A stretch of 64,000 nucleotides of DNA from Luzula sylvatica (taxonomy: Eukaryota; Streptophyta; Magnoliopsida; Poales; Juncaceae). The position numbers and the translations under genes were made by a program. Shown in pieces: positions 33,152 through 45,854 of this stretch. The stretch's first letter is position 1; each line of letters begins with the position of its first letter. The stretch is from assembly GCA_946800325.1 (NCBI GenBank), contig OX326958.1, forward strand, positions 23,025,914 to 23,089,913, in the 5' to 3' direction. A model generated the notes under the pieces. The model ran no database searches and had not been told where the DNA came from. It saw nothing but the letters and a program-made list of their open reading frames with translations.

Positions 33152-33902
33152 TGGAACTTCTTACAAGTGTTAGAAACTTAGAACGCGTTTTAGATATCGA
33201 TAAGGTTGAAATTAGTTGTGAATGATGCGTTCACGACGAGTAATTGGGACGATCAACGCAATCTTTTTTTTTTTGTTTAGAAAAACGAGCAACACAATTA
33301 TTGTTGGTTGCCTTGTAGATTTGATAATTACATGAGATATGTTCTTTTTATGTTGCAATAAAAGATTGGAAGGATGGAATGAGCAATCTTTTTGACTAAA
33401 GTTTTATATTAGGGGAAGATACATGATGCCCCAAAAATCACTTCAACATTCGTATATTAATATTAGTTAAATTGATTAATATTTTTAACTGACAAAATTA
33501 AAAGTTTTGTAATTTACGTACCGATTCATTTTAATATGTTAATATTAACATTAGTACATGCTAATTGACTTAATTGAATTAATTAAAAATGATAATTAGT
33601 TTACGGTTGAACAATGATATTGATGTCACTAATTTACATCGTCACTATTTTTTCACATCAAGTGAACACCATATCAAATCAAATCTCTTGTATAATCTTG
33701 TTTAAAAGTAAATATTTGAAAATATTAAATTTCTTATTAGTAAGGCATCAAGCAGTCTTCTTTTTTATATGAGTACAAAATTATTGGCTCAGAAAGAAAA
33801 GTAAACTACTTCTTTTTTATATTTTTGAGAAAAATAATAGGCTGATATTTGATATTTGGTATTAGTTTAATTTCCCGCCGGCATCATCAGACTCATAAAA
33901 AT

Positions 33903-33996
<94 letters not shown>

Positions 33997-34109
33997 ATGA
34001 ATATTTTAGATATTAAAAAAGAAATGAGTAAAAAATATAGAGCTGAGGCCCGAGTCTATGATCCGATAAAAAAATTCGTTGTGAAAATTTTGTTATACGA
34101 TTAAGTATG
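33152..34109. other. SAT 3' flank and spacer with a CT/TA microsatellite
   Basis: Contains a probable poly(A) signal (CAATAAAAG near 33355) and then AT-rich DNA. A (CT)35 run at 33907-33976 is followed directly by (TA)10 to about 33997. Confidence 0.7.
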
Positions 34110-34405
34110 AAGAAAAGAGTGTAATATACAATAGAGTAGTGATGTACATCTCCCAGTACTCTCTCTCAAAAGACTTGACGACATGAATATGATTTAACAT
34201 CTTAAAAAATAACACATAAATATATGATTTAACATCTTAATGTATAGTTTTATTATCTTAATTTATAATTAAACATCCAATTAAAATGTTAAATCATGAA
34301 TTAATGTGTTAATTTTTAAAGTGTTAAGTCTTATTCACGTCATCAAGATTTTTAATGGAGAGTTGGGGGTATGTCCAACATTTTTCTATACAACAACGCG
34401 TGAAA
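34110..34405. mobile_element. Foldback MITE, about 0.3 kb
   Basis: The left arm (GTGATGTACATCTCCCAG, then GACTTGACGACATGAATATG and ATTTAACATC) pairs with the right arm (GTTAAGTCTTATTCACGTCA, then TCAAG and GAGAGTTGGGGGTATGTCC). Arms are roughly 100 bp with mismatches. A relative is near 5500-5680. Confidence 0.6.
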
Positions 34406-34719
34406 TACTTTGGAGAAGAAGAATAATTTGGGATTGAGGGATGTGAGATTTTTTGAGAAATTAAATATGTGGCATTTGGTGTTTTTATTATTTTAATAAT
34501 TGGGATAAAAAAATAACAAAATGTGATACTTACATAATCATAGAAAATCAGAAGTAGAAGATCGTTTGTTTTCATTTCTAAATATAATTATGACAATATT
34601 TTTTTTATCATTGCCCCACAATTCTCCGTCACATTTTCTATATTCTAAGTAACACGCTTAATTAATATGATAATTAACAAGAAACACACAATTAACATTT
34701 AATTAATATTGAAAAAAAA

Positions 34720-35180
34720 TTTGACGAAAATTTGACTATGCCTCAAAAGCCTGTTGTCCAACATCCTTGTCTGGCACATGTTCAAGTGACGAAAATCTGA
34801 AGAATGTGGTACTATTCTTGAAGAATAAGCATGTCGTAGTTTCAGACGTTGATGAAAATGATTTGTACCCGGAATCGAAATGTTTGAAATATTTGTTGTC
34901 AAAAAAATAATTATCAATTGAAATGCTTATTTATTTGAAACACACAAAATCTTGTTATCCAAACATATGTAATGTTTATAAAATGTTTTTGACAATACCA
35001 GACACGGTTGTTTCGGAGATAGAAGATTTTCAAAGCTAAAGTTGATTAAGAATTATTTTCGGTCAACAATGTCGCAAGAGAGATTAAATGACATGATTTT
35101 ATTATCGATAAAAAAAATGATTTATTAGAAAAAATAGATTATACACACGTGATTGATACTTTTGTTTCAAAAATATAAGA
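34720..35180 (+). pseudogene. Dead hAT transposase, C-terminal fragment
   Basis: With frameshifts, the plus strand reads DENDLYPESKCLKYLL, then [38 protein letters not shown], then a DYTHVIDTFVSK-like end. This is the same hAT dimerisation block as in the element at 26 kb, on the opposite strand and with several stops and shifts. No element ends found. Confidence 0.75.
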
Positions 35181-35652
35181 AGGATAATATTTAAGTGATA
35201 ATTCTAAAATTTGTAATTCTAAGATATTAAAAAACCACTCTTTCGAGATCATTTTTTTTATTGTCTTACAAGCTGAACCACAGTGTGTTTTGTTTTGTAT
35301 TGTATTCGGCCAGATTGAAAAGAAAAATATTGTTAACAATTCAATAAATTTTGTTATTATAAAATTATTTTTCTCATGCTCCCTCTTTTTTTTTTCTTCT
35401 CATGGCCCTTGCCAAAATACTTTCTTCTTTCCTCGAAATTTTTGTATGCATTCTCTTTGAACTGTCTATTTGTTTTAAAGTTTCATATTGATACGGTTCG
35501 GACTTAATTGTTTTCTTCTTATCGACTATGTGAAAATATTTGATGAAAAAGAATATCGAAAATATTGAAAATATTAAATATAATTTATACAAGGAGAAAT
35601 TTTCTAAGATTTTAGTTCAAACCTTCTCTTTGTGTAAAACGAATTCAATCTT
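35181..35652. other. Spacer upstream of the PPR gene
   Basis: AT-rich and without a recognisable gene; the small frames at 35139-35339 and 35374-35592 have no family features. Confidence 0.5.
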
Positions 35653-35664
35653 GGCCCATGGGCT
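35653..35664. promoter_or_regulatory. Double site II palindrome GGCCCATGGGCT
   Basis: Overlapping TGGGCC (minus) and TGGGCT (plus) motifs lie about 65-75 bp upstream of the PPR start codon. Site II motifs are common in promoters of organelle-related nuclear genes, in keeping with a PPR gene. Confidence 0.5.
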
Positions 35665-35728
35665 TCTCCTTCAAAAAGAAAATAAACGTTACACTTCATT
35701 CCGTCCATAGTTTGGTAGCACTCTCCGA

Positions 35729-37273
35729 ATGAAACCCATTCTCCTCCATCTCCGGCGATTCTCCTCTTCCTCCTCCACCTTCAACTCTCTTCCCATCCCA
35801 CACCGCCAGATTCCACCAGCTGCCGGACAGGATTTCGCGTTTGTCACCCTCTTTCACTCCCATCTTCTCCAATCTCCCCATCCAAACGGTAATCCTAACC
35901 TTATTCCTCTCGCCGCATCTCTCACTCCATTTCGTCTTCTTCATCTCTTCCTCCTTCTCCGCCGAAACCCATCTCTCTCTGTTTCTCTTTACACTTTTAC
36001 CCTTCTCCACTCCCCATCCTCTGTATCTCTCCCCTCTTTTTCCATCCTGCTTCACACCCTCTCCCAATCCCAGCGCCTCAAGTCCGCTCAGTCCGTCCTC
36101 TCCGCTTCCCTCTTCCCCAAATCCCACATTACCAGTTCAGCTCTGTTCGACTCTTTGCTCCACACTTATCGCGATTGTGAGTCCGCACCTGAGGTGTTCG
36201 ATCTTGTGTTCTCTGTATATGCAAGAAACAAGAAGATACGAGATGCATTTGATACCTTTCTTAGGATGCGGGATTATGGATTTCTACCAAAGATTCATTC
36301 TTGCAATACTTTTCTGAGTTCTTTGTTGAGTCTGCAAAGAAAAGACATTGCTTTGAGGTTCTACAGAGAGATGAATCGAAGCAAGATCTCCCCCGATATA
36401 TACACACTCAACATGATTTTGAGATTGTATTGTGATTCAGGCAAAATGGAGAAGGCAATGGAGATCTTCAGTAAAATGGAGACTCTAGGGTTAAGTCCAA
36501 CCATTGTTTCGTTTAATACTATAATCGATGCTTATTGCAAGAAGGGACTTTTGAATAACGCTCTCAAGTTAAAGAATTCAATGGGGAGAAAAGGTTTGGA
36601 GCCTAATGCTATCACATATAATACTTTAATCAATGGGTTTTGCAAAGAAGGCAAATTAAACGAGGCAAATAAGATTTTCAACGAGATGAATATTCAAGGT
36701 GTAATTCCAAACACAGTTACATTGAACACATTGATTAAAGGGTATTGTGAAATGAATAATAACGAGATGGCTTCTAGGGTTTTTGAAGAAATGGTTAAAA
36801 ATGGCGTAGAGGCCGATATAATGACATATAATTTGCTTATCTTAGGTTTATGTAACGAAGGGAAAATGAAAAAAGCGTCCTTATTAGTAAAAGAACTCGA
36901 AAATTCTAATATTGTACCAAATGGCTTCACATTTAATGCATTAATTATTGGGCAATGCAAGAGAAATAATTCTGAAAGGGCATTTCAAGTTTTTAAAGCC
37001 ATGAAGAAAAGTGGATTCGAGCCTAATAGAGAAATATATGAGATGATTGTATCTACGTTTTGCAAAAATGGAGATCTCGAAGGAGCCATTGAAGTTTTGA
37101 AGGAATTATTAGGAAAATGCATTGCCCCGAGCGAGGCTTTGCTTGATGAGTTGTTTGAGGGGATTTATCAGAGGGGTAATATTGGAATTATAGATAAATT
37201 GAGATTAGAGGTTGCTAATGTGAGACTAATTCCTGAAGTTTATTTTAGTAGAGATGTTAGGAAAAAAGAATAG
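35729..37273 (+). CDS. P-class pentatricopeptide repeat (PPR) protein, probably organellar
   Basis: An intronless 514-residue frame, as is usual for plant PPR genes. The N-terminus MKPILLHLRRFSSSSSTF is basic and Ser-rich like a mitochondrial or plastid presequence. From about residue 155 there are nine to ten 35-residue P-type motifs, for example TYNTLINGFCKEGKLNEA, TLNTLIKGYCEMNNNEMA and TFNALIIGQCKRNNSERA. No E or DYW domain follows, so it is not an editing-type PLS protein. P-class PPRs bind specific organelle RNAs for stability, splicing or translation; the target cannot be told from the sequence alone. The reverse-strand frame at 35696-36127 is a shadow of the C-rich 5' end. Confidence 0.95.
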   Translation: MKPILLHLRRFSSSSSTFNSLPIPHRQIPPAAGQDFAFVTLFHSHLLQSPHPNGNPNLIPLAASLTPFRLLHLFLLLRRNPSLSVSLYTFTLLHSPSSVSLPSFSILLHTLSQSQRLKSAQSVLSASLFPKSHITSSALFDSLLHTYRDCESAPEVFDLVFSVYARNKKIRDAFDTFLRMRDYGFLPKIHSCNTFLSSLLSLQRKDIALRFYREMNRSKISPDIYTLNMILRLYCDSGKMEKAMEIFSKMETLGLSPTIVSFNTIIDAYCKKGLLNNALKLKNSMGRKGLEPNAITYNTLINGFCKEGKLNEANKIFNEMNIQGVIPNTVTLNTLIKGYCEMNNNEMASRVFEEMVKNGVEADIMTYNLLILGLCNEGKMKKASLLVKELENSNIVPNGFTFNALIIGQCKRNNSERAFQVFKAMKKSGFEPNREIYEMIVSTFCKNGDLEGAIEVLKELLGKCIAPSEALLDELFEGIYQRGNIGIIDKLRLEVANVRLIPEVYFSRDVRKKE

Positions 37274-37589
37274 TAGATTCATAGCGAGTATTTCATGTTG
37301 ATTTTATGGGAGCTATAATTTTTTGGCCCGGCATCGAATTTTGAAGTAAATGTTGTATAATGAATCAGTTTCTATAGTTCACAATTTAAACTTTTTCGTC
37401 ATTATAATATTATATAAAAAATTGTCATATAGTTTTCAGTATTACGATTACACACATGTTAAGAGTATGATCTGATATTTTTTTTGTTTATTATGTGTGC
37501 TATGCATATATGAACAGATTGAACCATTTGAACTCCAATTTCATACTAAAATTTCGAACCGTATGAACACATATTAAGCATCACTGATA

Positions 37590-37875
37590 CTAACTTTAAT
37601 TTCCTTCAATATCTCAATATATATTGATCCTTTACTTATCTTCGTAGTGCAGATTAACTTAACCATAAATCGTATACTTCGTAATGAAGTCTCGGTAAAT
37701 CGTAAGCTCTCCTTTTATACAACAAGAAAGAGTATAAATGCCGATTGCGTGAATTGGATATTTAACTGACATGTACCAACAACCTTACAACAATAAAGAT
37801 AGAGATAGGTTTTGAAAGTTATAACGATCGATTTCATGCTTTTAGTTTCGCAACGAAGAAAGTGTGAGAAACATA
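37590..37875. repeat. Dispersed repeat, copy A
   Basis: About 280 bp shared with 49795-50075 in the same orientation: TTTCCTTCAATATCTCAA, GATTAACTTAAC, AAAGAGTATAAATGCC-like, GACATGTACCAAC-like, TTTTGAAAGTT and GCAACGAAGAAAGTG in the same order. Non-coding. Identity is moderate, so the duplication is old. Confidence 0.75.
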
Positions 37876-38449
37876 TAATGTAGATTGACAACTATCATTA
37901 CTTATCAAGCTAATCTAATATTTTAGACCCTCTGTTACAAACAAACTAGTAGAATATTCACGTATTATTTATTTATTTATTTATTTATTTTTACCATATT
38001 ACAAACAAACTAGTAGAATCTAATCTCCCCATTCGCCACCATGTTCTGAGTCTCCATTTAGCAAATGAGACCTTAGCCCCTTTTTCCTATTTTTATTTTT
38101 AAAACTCTCATTTTAATATAAGAGATAGTATAAATGATAGTTAAGTAGTGGGCGTGTGAATCATTAAACAACAAAACATAACAAAAAGAACAAAAGAATA
38201 GTCCATTTTATAAAATGCATTTAGACAATTACAGCCAACATGAATTGCATAATTAGGAACTAGCAAAGAAAAAGGTAAAATAAATTCCCAAATCAACCAC
38301 ATCATAATATCATATCACAGCTATGATTTTTTTTAATGAATAAACATCAATTTTAATCCAATACAACCCAACAAGAATCCTCTAAGTCGCCCGATGTACA
38401 CAATAACGACTATCTAGCTTTGAATTTCAACCAATTTAGCTGAATATTT
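37876..38449. other. Intergenic spacer, nothing recognised
   Basis: AT-rich with a (TTTA)n run at about 37967-37990 and a direct repeat of ACAAACAAACTAGTAGAAT (37940 and 38004). Confidence 0.5.
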
Positions 38450-38815
38450 TTGATATATAACCTCGGTTTTATGAAATTTGCAAAAACAGCATTTTTGTCA
38501 TCTCAGGTGGCGAAACTTGATTTTTTTTATTCATATGAAAATAAGAAAAATCTAAAAAAATGTTGTTTCGTTGTTGCGCCAAAATAGCAAAAAGAAAAAA
38601 ATTGGTTTGCCAACTCAGTTGGCGAAAAAACAGATATTTTTACCCCAAAACAAAGGAACATATTTTTTTCTTATTTCCAGATCGGTAATAATTTCCAAAA
38701 AAAAATAAATAATCCACTTTCACCAACTGAGTTGACGAAAAATGTTATGGTTATAAATTTCATCATACTATTGTTATTTTTTGCAAATTTCTTCAAAACT
38801 GAGGTTGTACCTACA
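38450..38815. mobile_element. Foldback MITE, about 0.37 kb
   Basis: Left arm AACCTCGGTTTTATGAAATT then TGCAAAAA, and right arm TTTTTTGCAAATTTCTTC then AAAACTGAGGTTGTACC, are inverted repeats. The interior repeats CTCAG(G/T)TGGCGAAA in both orientations. Non-coding; ends approximate. Confidence 0.6.
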
Positions 38816-39371
38816 AAACTCAATTTATATTTTGTTCGTAACGGACGATTTGAGTGGAGACAAACAATATGATTTTTTTGATAATAAATGGAGAATGATC
38901 ATATATCCTCCATTCATTGATTCTAACGGAGATCAAACCCAAAATCTCTCAATATATGGGTCCATTGACACAAATAATATGTTGTATGAGAAGAGAACAA
39001 TTTCCAAAGAAGGCCACATCATCATCATCTTTGCTTGATTGAATTTTAGCCCTTGGATTTGCTTTAATTTAAAAAAAAATCCTAAAATTTCGTATCATAT
39101 AATAATTTTAAAAAAATAATAATAATTATCACATCATCACTTTAAAAGTTACACGAACCTTGGTCCATCGTGGACCAAGTTCATTCATATTTTTTGTTTC
39201 AATTAAATATGGAAAATTTTCAAAAGACATCTTAAATTTTTGGATATTGTAAAAAATCCTTAAATTCACACATGTAGTAATTGAAAAAATTATTATTTTT
39301 TATTAATTTTAAAAAAAATTAATTTTTTTGCAGCATATAATAATTAAAAAATAATATTTATTATATGTTAT
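38816..39371. other. AT-rich flank left of the Copia element
   Basis: No gene. The 5-bp GTTAT at 39367-39371 is the left target duplication of the Copia insertion. Confidence 0.7.
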
Positions 39372-40413
39372 TGTAGGAGAATATCCTCGACCCCGGGCCC
39401 GCGCAGCGGAATGAAGGCCCGGTCCGATTCTCCGATTCCCGAGATCACGCCATGACTTCGAGGGTACGATGCGAATAGAAGGATAGATCTATACCAGCGT
39501 GAAATTGATCACGCACGAAGGGTTGATCACCGCCTTCTATCTCCTGTCACGTTGGTGACAATCCGCGCGTCCCATACCACGCGTCCTTCACCGCTCGTTA
39601 ACTACGCCGGTTCACTCGACTTCGTCTTCGTGCGTCCAAGCGTTTCCACCGTCTTTCTTACTCGAGTCGATCACAATCGAAGAACCACAAACGTCGTTCC
39701 TCTACTTGTATCCACGTTGATTCGTAAGACGTCGGTCGTGGATGCACCTGCCTAGACGATGCACCGGCGAACTTGCTTGATCTAATCGATTCTCTATATC
39801 TCGAGAAACTCCTTTCTCGATTTCTCTCTCTTCGCACCTTTTCACTCACGAAAGATCAAATCTGAATTTGCTCTTTTCTTGTGTATTGGGCAGAATAATC
39901 AATTGCTTAGAAATGATTCAACTAACTGATGAGAGAGAAAATATCCTATTTATACCTAATAGGATCAGGATTAGCCAAAAGGCATGTATATTCAATATAC
40001 ACCCTCTCACACAGAAAACTGCATGAATCTGGTCAGTATTCTGTTATTTCGAAATTGGTAAATTTCTCAGACAGAAAATCACCCAACATGAAAGATGTAG
40101 ATAATCTCATTATCTATACGACCCAATTTGGCCCAGCCAAATTGGAGTTCGTATGAAAAAGTTATGACTGTTTTACTAACTGTATGTCATACTGTTGCAC
40201 CCTTTCGGTATTTCACATAAACGACACTGATACTTCGTTTATATGAAATATATTTCTTCATGAAGGTTGTAGATAATCTTATTATCTATCTAACCCAATT
40301 TGAACCATTCAAATCGGATTTTCCCACTGACAGTTATGGCCACGAACGTACTCCTACATTCGTTTATCCTTGTGTACACTTTTATGGTTGATCCTGAAAC
40401 TGTATTTCCTTCA
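39372..40413 (-). repeat. Copia 3' LTR (left on the plus strand)
   Basis: On plus it runs from TGTAGGAGAATATCCTC to GTATTTCCTTCA. Same length as the other LTR, with 11 substitutions between them. The solo LTR at 10793-11886 is an older relative. Confidence 0.95.
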
Positions 40414-42659
40414 GTCTCCCACTCAATTTCAGATCTACCTAAAAGGTACTCATGCATATCCAATACGCACGATTTTAGAGAATATAGCTCGCGTATCAAA
40501 TACCAAGCTATGCACATCCAATGTGCCGATTTTATGATCAAGCCCGACTTAGTACGACTCGTTGTGTGACCATGTAGGTTCGACTTAACGATGGCAGTAG
40601 GTTGTTTCCAATGCCTACAAGCTCATGAGCGGGATCTAGTCACTCCATCATAGCTACCCATGTTAAACGAATAATGATTGTGATCATTGTGCCTATCTCG
40701 AATAGCGGTTATTAGTTCTCTTGTTTGCGATATCCGTTAATCAAAAGGCATGGTAATAGTCATCCTTATAATTTGATTAACTACACTTATTCCCCGATTC
40801 CGAGTTGAGTTAACAAATTTCAATCGATATTAACCATTAATACCATTGACCGTGGCCACGGTTTTCGTTAATCAACTCATCGAGCGGCGCCTAAGAGATA
40901 TCTCTTCCTTTCGGAATAAACAATTCCTATCTTGGAGACTCATATTGAATTCCGTGTTTCGGACAATACCCAATGATGACCCTTTTAACTCCCTGTTACG
41001 GTGAGCGTAAGATCATATCAAAGCATTGTGTTACGCACGTAACGCAATCAATGATCTCCTCAAGTTTGAAGAACCTAAAACCCTACTCGTCGCGAGTTCA
41101 TCCATAATGACTAAACCATGTCATGATCTCGCGGCTTCGGTCATATCCAATACATGTAACCTAACATATATCTACGTTCCCGATTCGACAAGCACCTTGT
41201 CCCATGATTAGCAAAACATAATCATCTCCTCGGCTAACGTACTAGTGTACGCGTTCAGTCTATTCCCTTGTAATAGTAATGCTTCTCTCTTAAGCAAACT
41301 GACCCGCGACTAGGGATGTTTAGAAATGACACTTTAAGTGTGACGGTTTCGCTGCACATGGTCCTCAACCATGTCGACGTCCACACAAGTTCAAATCAAG
41401 GTTCATGTAATCATATTACACAACCCAGCACACAGTTTTCATATAAGGTGAATGCATGAAAATTTAAGTAAACAAAATTTTTAAAAGGGATACATTCATA
41501 TGGACTAAGTATTTGGGTGATACAACGTTTACCTATGGGTATCTCCATACCCACAACCTGCGAGGACTATCGTATTAGATAACTACACTCTACTCTCTTC
41601 TTCCTCCTCTAGGTATCTCCATACCCATAGTCATCGCATGACAGTCACGCGCGACTAGAGAGAGCGATTTTGTAAACGGGTCCGCACGTTCCCGCTAGTG
41701 TTAATCTTCAGCAGGATTGGAACATTTCCAATACCTACGATCACATCTTTTCACAAAATTTCATGGATCAAATGAAATTTTCTGAGTATTGGCTAGAAGT
41801 GGTTGTGACCTCGGCATTTTTGGCTTGTACTATTGCGTTTCACGCAATAAACAACCATAAATCCGATAACTCGTGGCTACGAGAGTTTGGTCATGTTTCC
41901 TTGATCCATACCACTTCCTTTTGCGATTAATAACCGCAATATACTCGCCTCCGTACATAGAATCATAAACTATTGGTCTTGTGGAACCATTCCACATAAC
42001 CGTGTTTTCATTTAAGCAAAACATGTACACACTCTGTGATCGAAAGTCGTGCTACATATTTGGACGTGCTTAATCTTTGGAAACTGTTGTTGTTATAACT
42101 CTTTATAACCAACACGTCCTCCACACCATTATAGATAAAAATCCTGAATTCTTTCGCAAAGTATTCAAGGATAACATTCACCGCTATAAATACAGATTCC
42201 AATGGGTTTAAATATACATAACCATTATGTATATAAATGTATAACAATTATACATTCACAAGAGTTAGTCTTATGTAATAGAATTACATTCAAACTCATG
42301 TGATTCCCATGAATTTATTGACGGTAAATTAGACGACTTATGTGTACGACGTATAGCCACATACATATCATGACAGATATAATAGATCCTAACATCAAAT
42401 GTAAGGCATCATATTATTACTTTTCGCGCTGCTTGATGTCTCACATCGAGCCTTTGAAAATTTCTGTCATTCGACATTTTGATTTAACTCCTCCAAGGAG
42501 TTATATGTTGAAAACCATTTTCAACAATATGTCGATATATGTGCCATAACATAGAACGAGGAACTTCTTAGATCTATCCTATAGATCTTCACGCTTATTC
42601 ATAAGCGGTCTCGTCTAAATCCTTTGTCGTTACAAGAAATATAACGCAGCTCCCACTAA

Positions 42660-43900
42660 CCTTCATGTGTACACAAAGTTTTCATTCGTTCCGACAATGT
42701 TATAACTGTTTATAACTTTGTCAAAACGAATATTCCAATTCCGAGAAGCATTCTTTAATCCATCATATGGATCGTTAAAGCATGCATATCCTATTCCAAT
42801 TCTTATGAATCGGCAAAACCGTAAGGTTGTGTCAAGTACATATCCTTTAATAAAATTTCTGTTAAGAAATTCGGTTTTGACATCCATCTTGCCACATCAC
42901 ATAGTCATAATACGCGATTATGGCAAGCATAATTTCGAGAATAGGAAAGCATGGCAACATGCGAAAACTTTTCTTCATAGTCCGACTATGAATTGCATGA
43001 AACTCTTCGCAAAAAGCCTCGCTTTATATATATGCGTATTCCTATCCATGTAGGTTCTTCATCTTGAAAAACATACTCACATTTCACGAGTCTAACCCAG
43101 AAAGTGATGAAATCAAGTTCTGAACTTGATAATTTACATGGATCGAATCTCAGATTTCATGACACCATGTCATGTGGAATCAACTTTTCATAACATCCTT
43201 GTAGGATATCGAATCATCATATGATTTCGATCTATCATCATTAGCCACGATAAATCCGTATTTACCGGCTTATGATATAGCCTACTTGATCTACGAAAAA
43301 TTCCTTTGTTTGTTCGACTTGCGTTCATCAATTTTTGATGAAGCCATGTCAACTTTCATCGGTACAATGTTCATTTTCAGATCTCGAACTCTTTCGAGAT
43401 TTATTCTACTCCCACTAGCCCGCATAGAGATAAATGACACCAAGTTCCAAACATGTGCGCATCTAGTCCTCCTCCAAGAAGACATCTCTTCGAGCCACGA
43501 AAATCTCATTTTCATAGGGACGTTAGAACTAATACCCTTTAGTTTCCTTAAGGATAAACGAACAATTTCTAGATTTGGGATTGAGTTTAACCGAAACAAA
43601 TTTCGAAATATACTCACATCCTCAAATATGTACAAATGACAACTTCGGAACCATTCCGATCCATATCTCATATGGCATTTTTGTACCGATTAGAAGGTTT
43701 ATGGTCCATATCTTATATGCAACCATTCATTAGTGCCGCTGTCTCAAGGGCGTATCCCCAAAATATTTTTGGGAGATCATATTGGCTTATCATTTATCGA
43801 ACCATGTCCAACATGCGTTCATTTCCACTTTTCGGACACATCTCAATGTTCCAAATGAAGACAATCGTGAAACGATTCCACAATCATAAATGATCATCAA
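42660..43900 (-). pseudogene. Copia pol remnants: end of integrase and reverse transcriptase
   Basis: Reading the minus strand in shifting frames shows WGYALETAALMN (about 43760-43725), the conserved stretch at the end of the Copia integrase region. Further on come IMLAIIAYYDYVMWQ (about 42945-42895), MDVKTEFLNRNF (42887 down) and GLKNASRNWNIRFDKVI, in the order expected for Copia RT. Frameshifts and stops separate the pieces, so no working polyprotein can be made. Confidence 0.8.
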
Positions 43901-45379
43901 TATTCATAACTCAAATATCGCCTCTTCGATCCTATCGAAAGGTCTAGCTCAAATACTCGCCTTCTCGATCCTATCGAAAAGCTTTGATTTTCTTGCTTAG
44001 TTGATTTCGTATTTCGTTTTGAAACTCTATGAACCTTTCAAAAGTCTCCGTTTCGGTACGCATTAAATAGATATTTTCATATCTACTTTAACCGTCCATA
44101 AACGTAACAAAATATCGATAGCCTCCTCTTGTCTCGGAACTTATCGGAACATTTACATTTAAATGTAATTTCCAATAATTCGTTGGATCTTTCTCCAACC
44201 TTTGGAGAATGATGCCCTTTGTCGTCTTTCCTAATAAATAAGTATCGCATTAATCAATCGAATCTAATTCGAATGATTCTAGCAATCCATCATATGGAAT
44301 CTAGATACGCGAATCTCGTTTATATGGCCAAGACGGCAATGCCAAAAGAAGCAATCAACCTCTTGGTTTAATCCTCCTCGGATTTCACCATTCTTTGAGT
44401 CATTAGTTTGAACAACTCCTTGTCCGAACTTTCTGTTTTGGAAAACATTTTCCCAAAATACCCTTAGACATACATTTCTTTCGATCCCTCCTTTGAATTA
44501 CAATGACATCCACGCATCTATATACATTGGATTCCTCGGATACACCGAGCATCTCCAATTCAATTTAAAATCGCATCTCATGCAATTCAGGGATCGACTT
44601 ATCTATCGAATGCATATGATATTCGGTCACGAAGATCAAATCTCGTACCATCAACACACGAGTGTTAATCAAAGACCCATAAGGCGTCTCAAAATTAACC
44701 TACTCTTTGAGCCGCATTGAGCCATTCAACGCGCTATAGCTCTTGAAACTATTTCATGAGCGTTGTGTTTTACTTTCATATACATCCGAATTCTCAAAAC
44801 AATTTTGAGAAATATGCGTTTATACATGCCACCACAAGGCACGTAATATCGTTCGATTTCTTCTTAAAGTGTATCGAACCCGGCTTACTCTAAAGCCAAT
44901 GCCTCGAGCCCCGAATCTACCATTTCCGTGTCCAACACGTTCCTTTAAGTCTAAGAACTATTCTTTGACTATCAAGGTTAATAACGATAATTCCAGCCCA
45001 AAAGCCATCTATCATATCGATATCATCGATATATTTGGTGTTGCTTGAAAACATAATTCTAAACGGATGATGAAGATTAAGCTCCTAACCGTGCGTACTT
45101 AATCTATATGCTTATATGATAATTATATGATAGTGTTATTTTATCGAATCGATAACCCTCATACCGATACGGGACTCCAAGTCCATAACACTCAAGACCC
45201 ATATATCACGATCCTCCCACAAGTTGCTTTGGCAGACGAATGGGATCTCGCTATTTAGGTAGGATTATATCCAATCGTATCCAATGCGACTCTTGAACCT
45301 TTATAGGATTTCGGTGATGGATCGTATCCAATACAATCCCAGTTCCGTGTGTGCATCCTATCTATGCCCCGAACTTCCA

Positions 45380-45560
45380 ATCAAGTCGGCTTTGGCCTCA
45401 ACCCTTACTGGCTTGAACGGTTAAGTCACAACCATACTCAGCGTATCGTTCAAATAAACTACTAATAAGTCGGCTTTGGCCTTAACCCTTATCAGTCCCT
45501 ATTTAACGCTTGCCACCCCGTCGATGACTACAATAACCCATGTCGGCTTTGGCCTTAACC
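45380..45560. repeat. Threefold GTCGGCTTTGGCC repeat in the Copia interior
   Basis: GTCGGCTTTGGCCTCAACCC and close variants occur near 45388, 45470 and 45541, in the region between leader and gag. Meaning unknown. Confidence 0.75.
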
Positions 45561-45854
45561 TATGTGAGACGTAGTACCGATCATAGTGGTTGTGAATATG
45601 GAAGGCATTTCCATGACTTAAATATTATGAGGGATCATGTCATTGCACGTTTAATAATTCGTGACATAATCATATTATATCACTATCACAAGATTTTCTA
45701 AATGCATATGATTTAATTAGGTAAATTAATTATTCTAAATAATTACTTGTCCTATATGCTAGTATGTTTGATGCCGATCAAATCGATATAAAGAACTCAA
45801 AATTCCAAGTTTTGTAGCCAAAGTTATCACGAAAACAAAATCAGCAACCAGAAA

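Noticed and set aside
35696..36127. 143-residue minus-strand frame opposite the PPR start
   Set aside because: Shadow of the C-rich 5' end of the PPR gene; Gly/Glu-rich without motifs.
45010..45050. YIDDIDMI-like minus-strand peptide resembling the RT YVDD box
   Set aside because: It lies upstream of the integrase remnants, in the wrong order for Copia, and the surrounding residues do not match RT.
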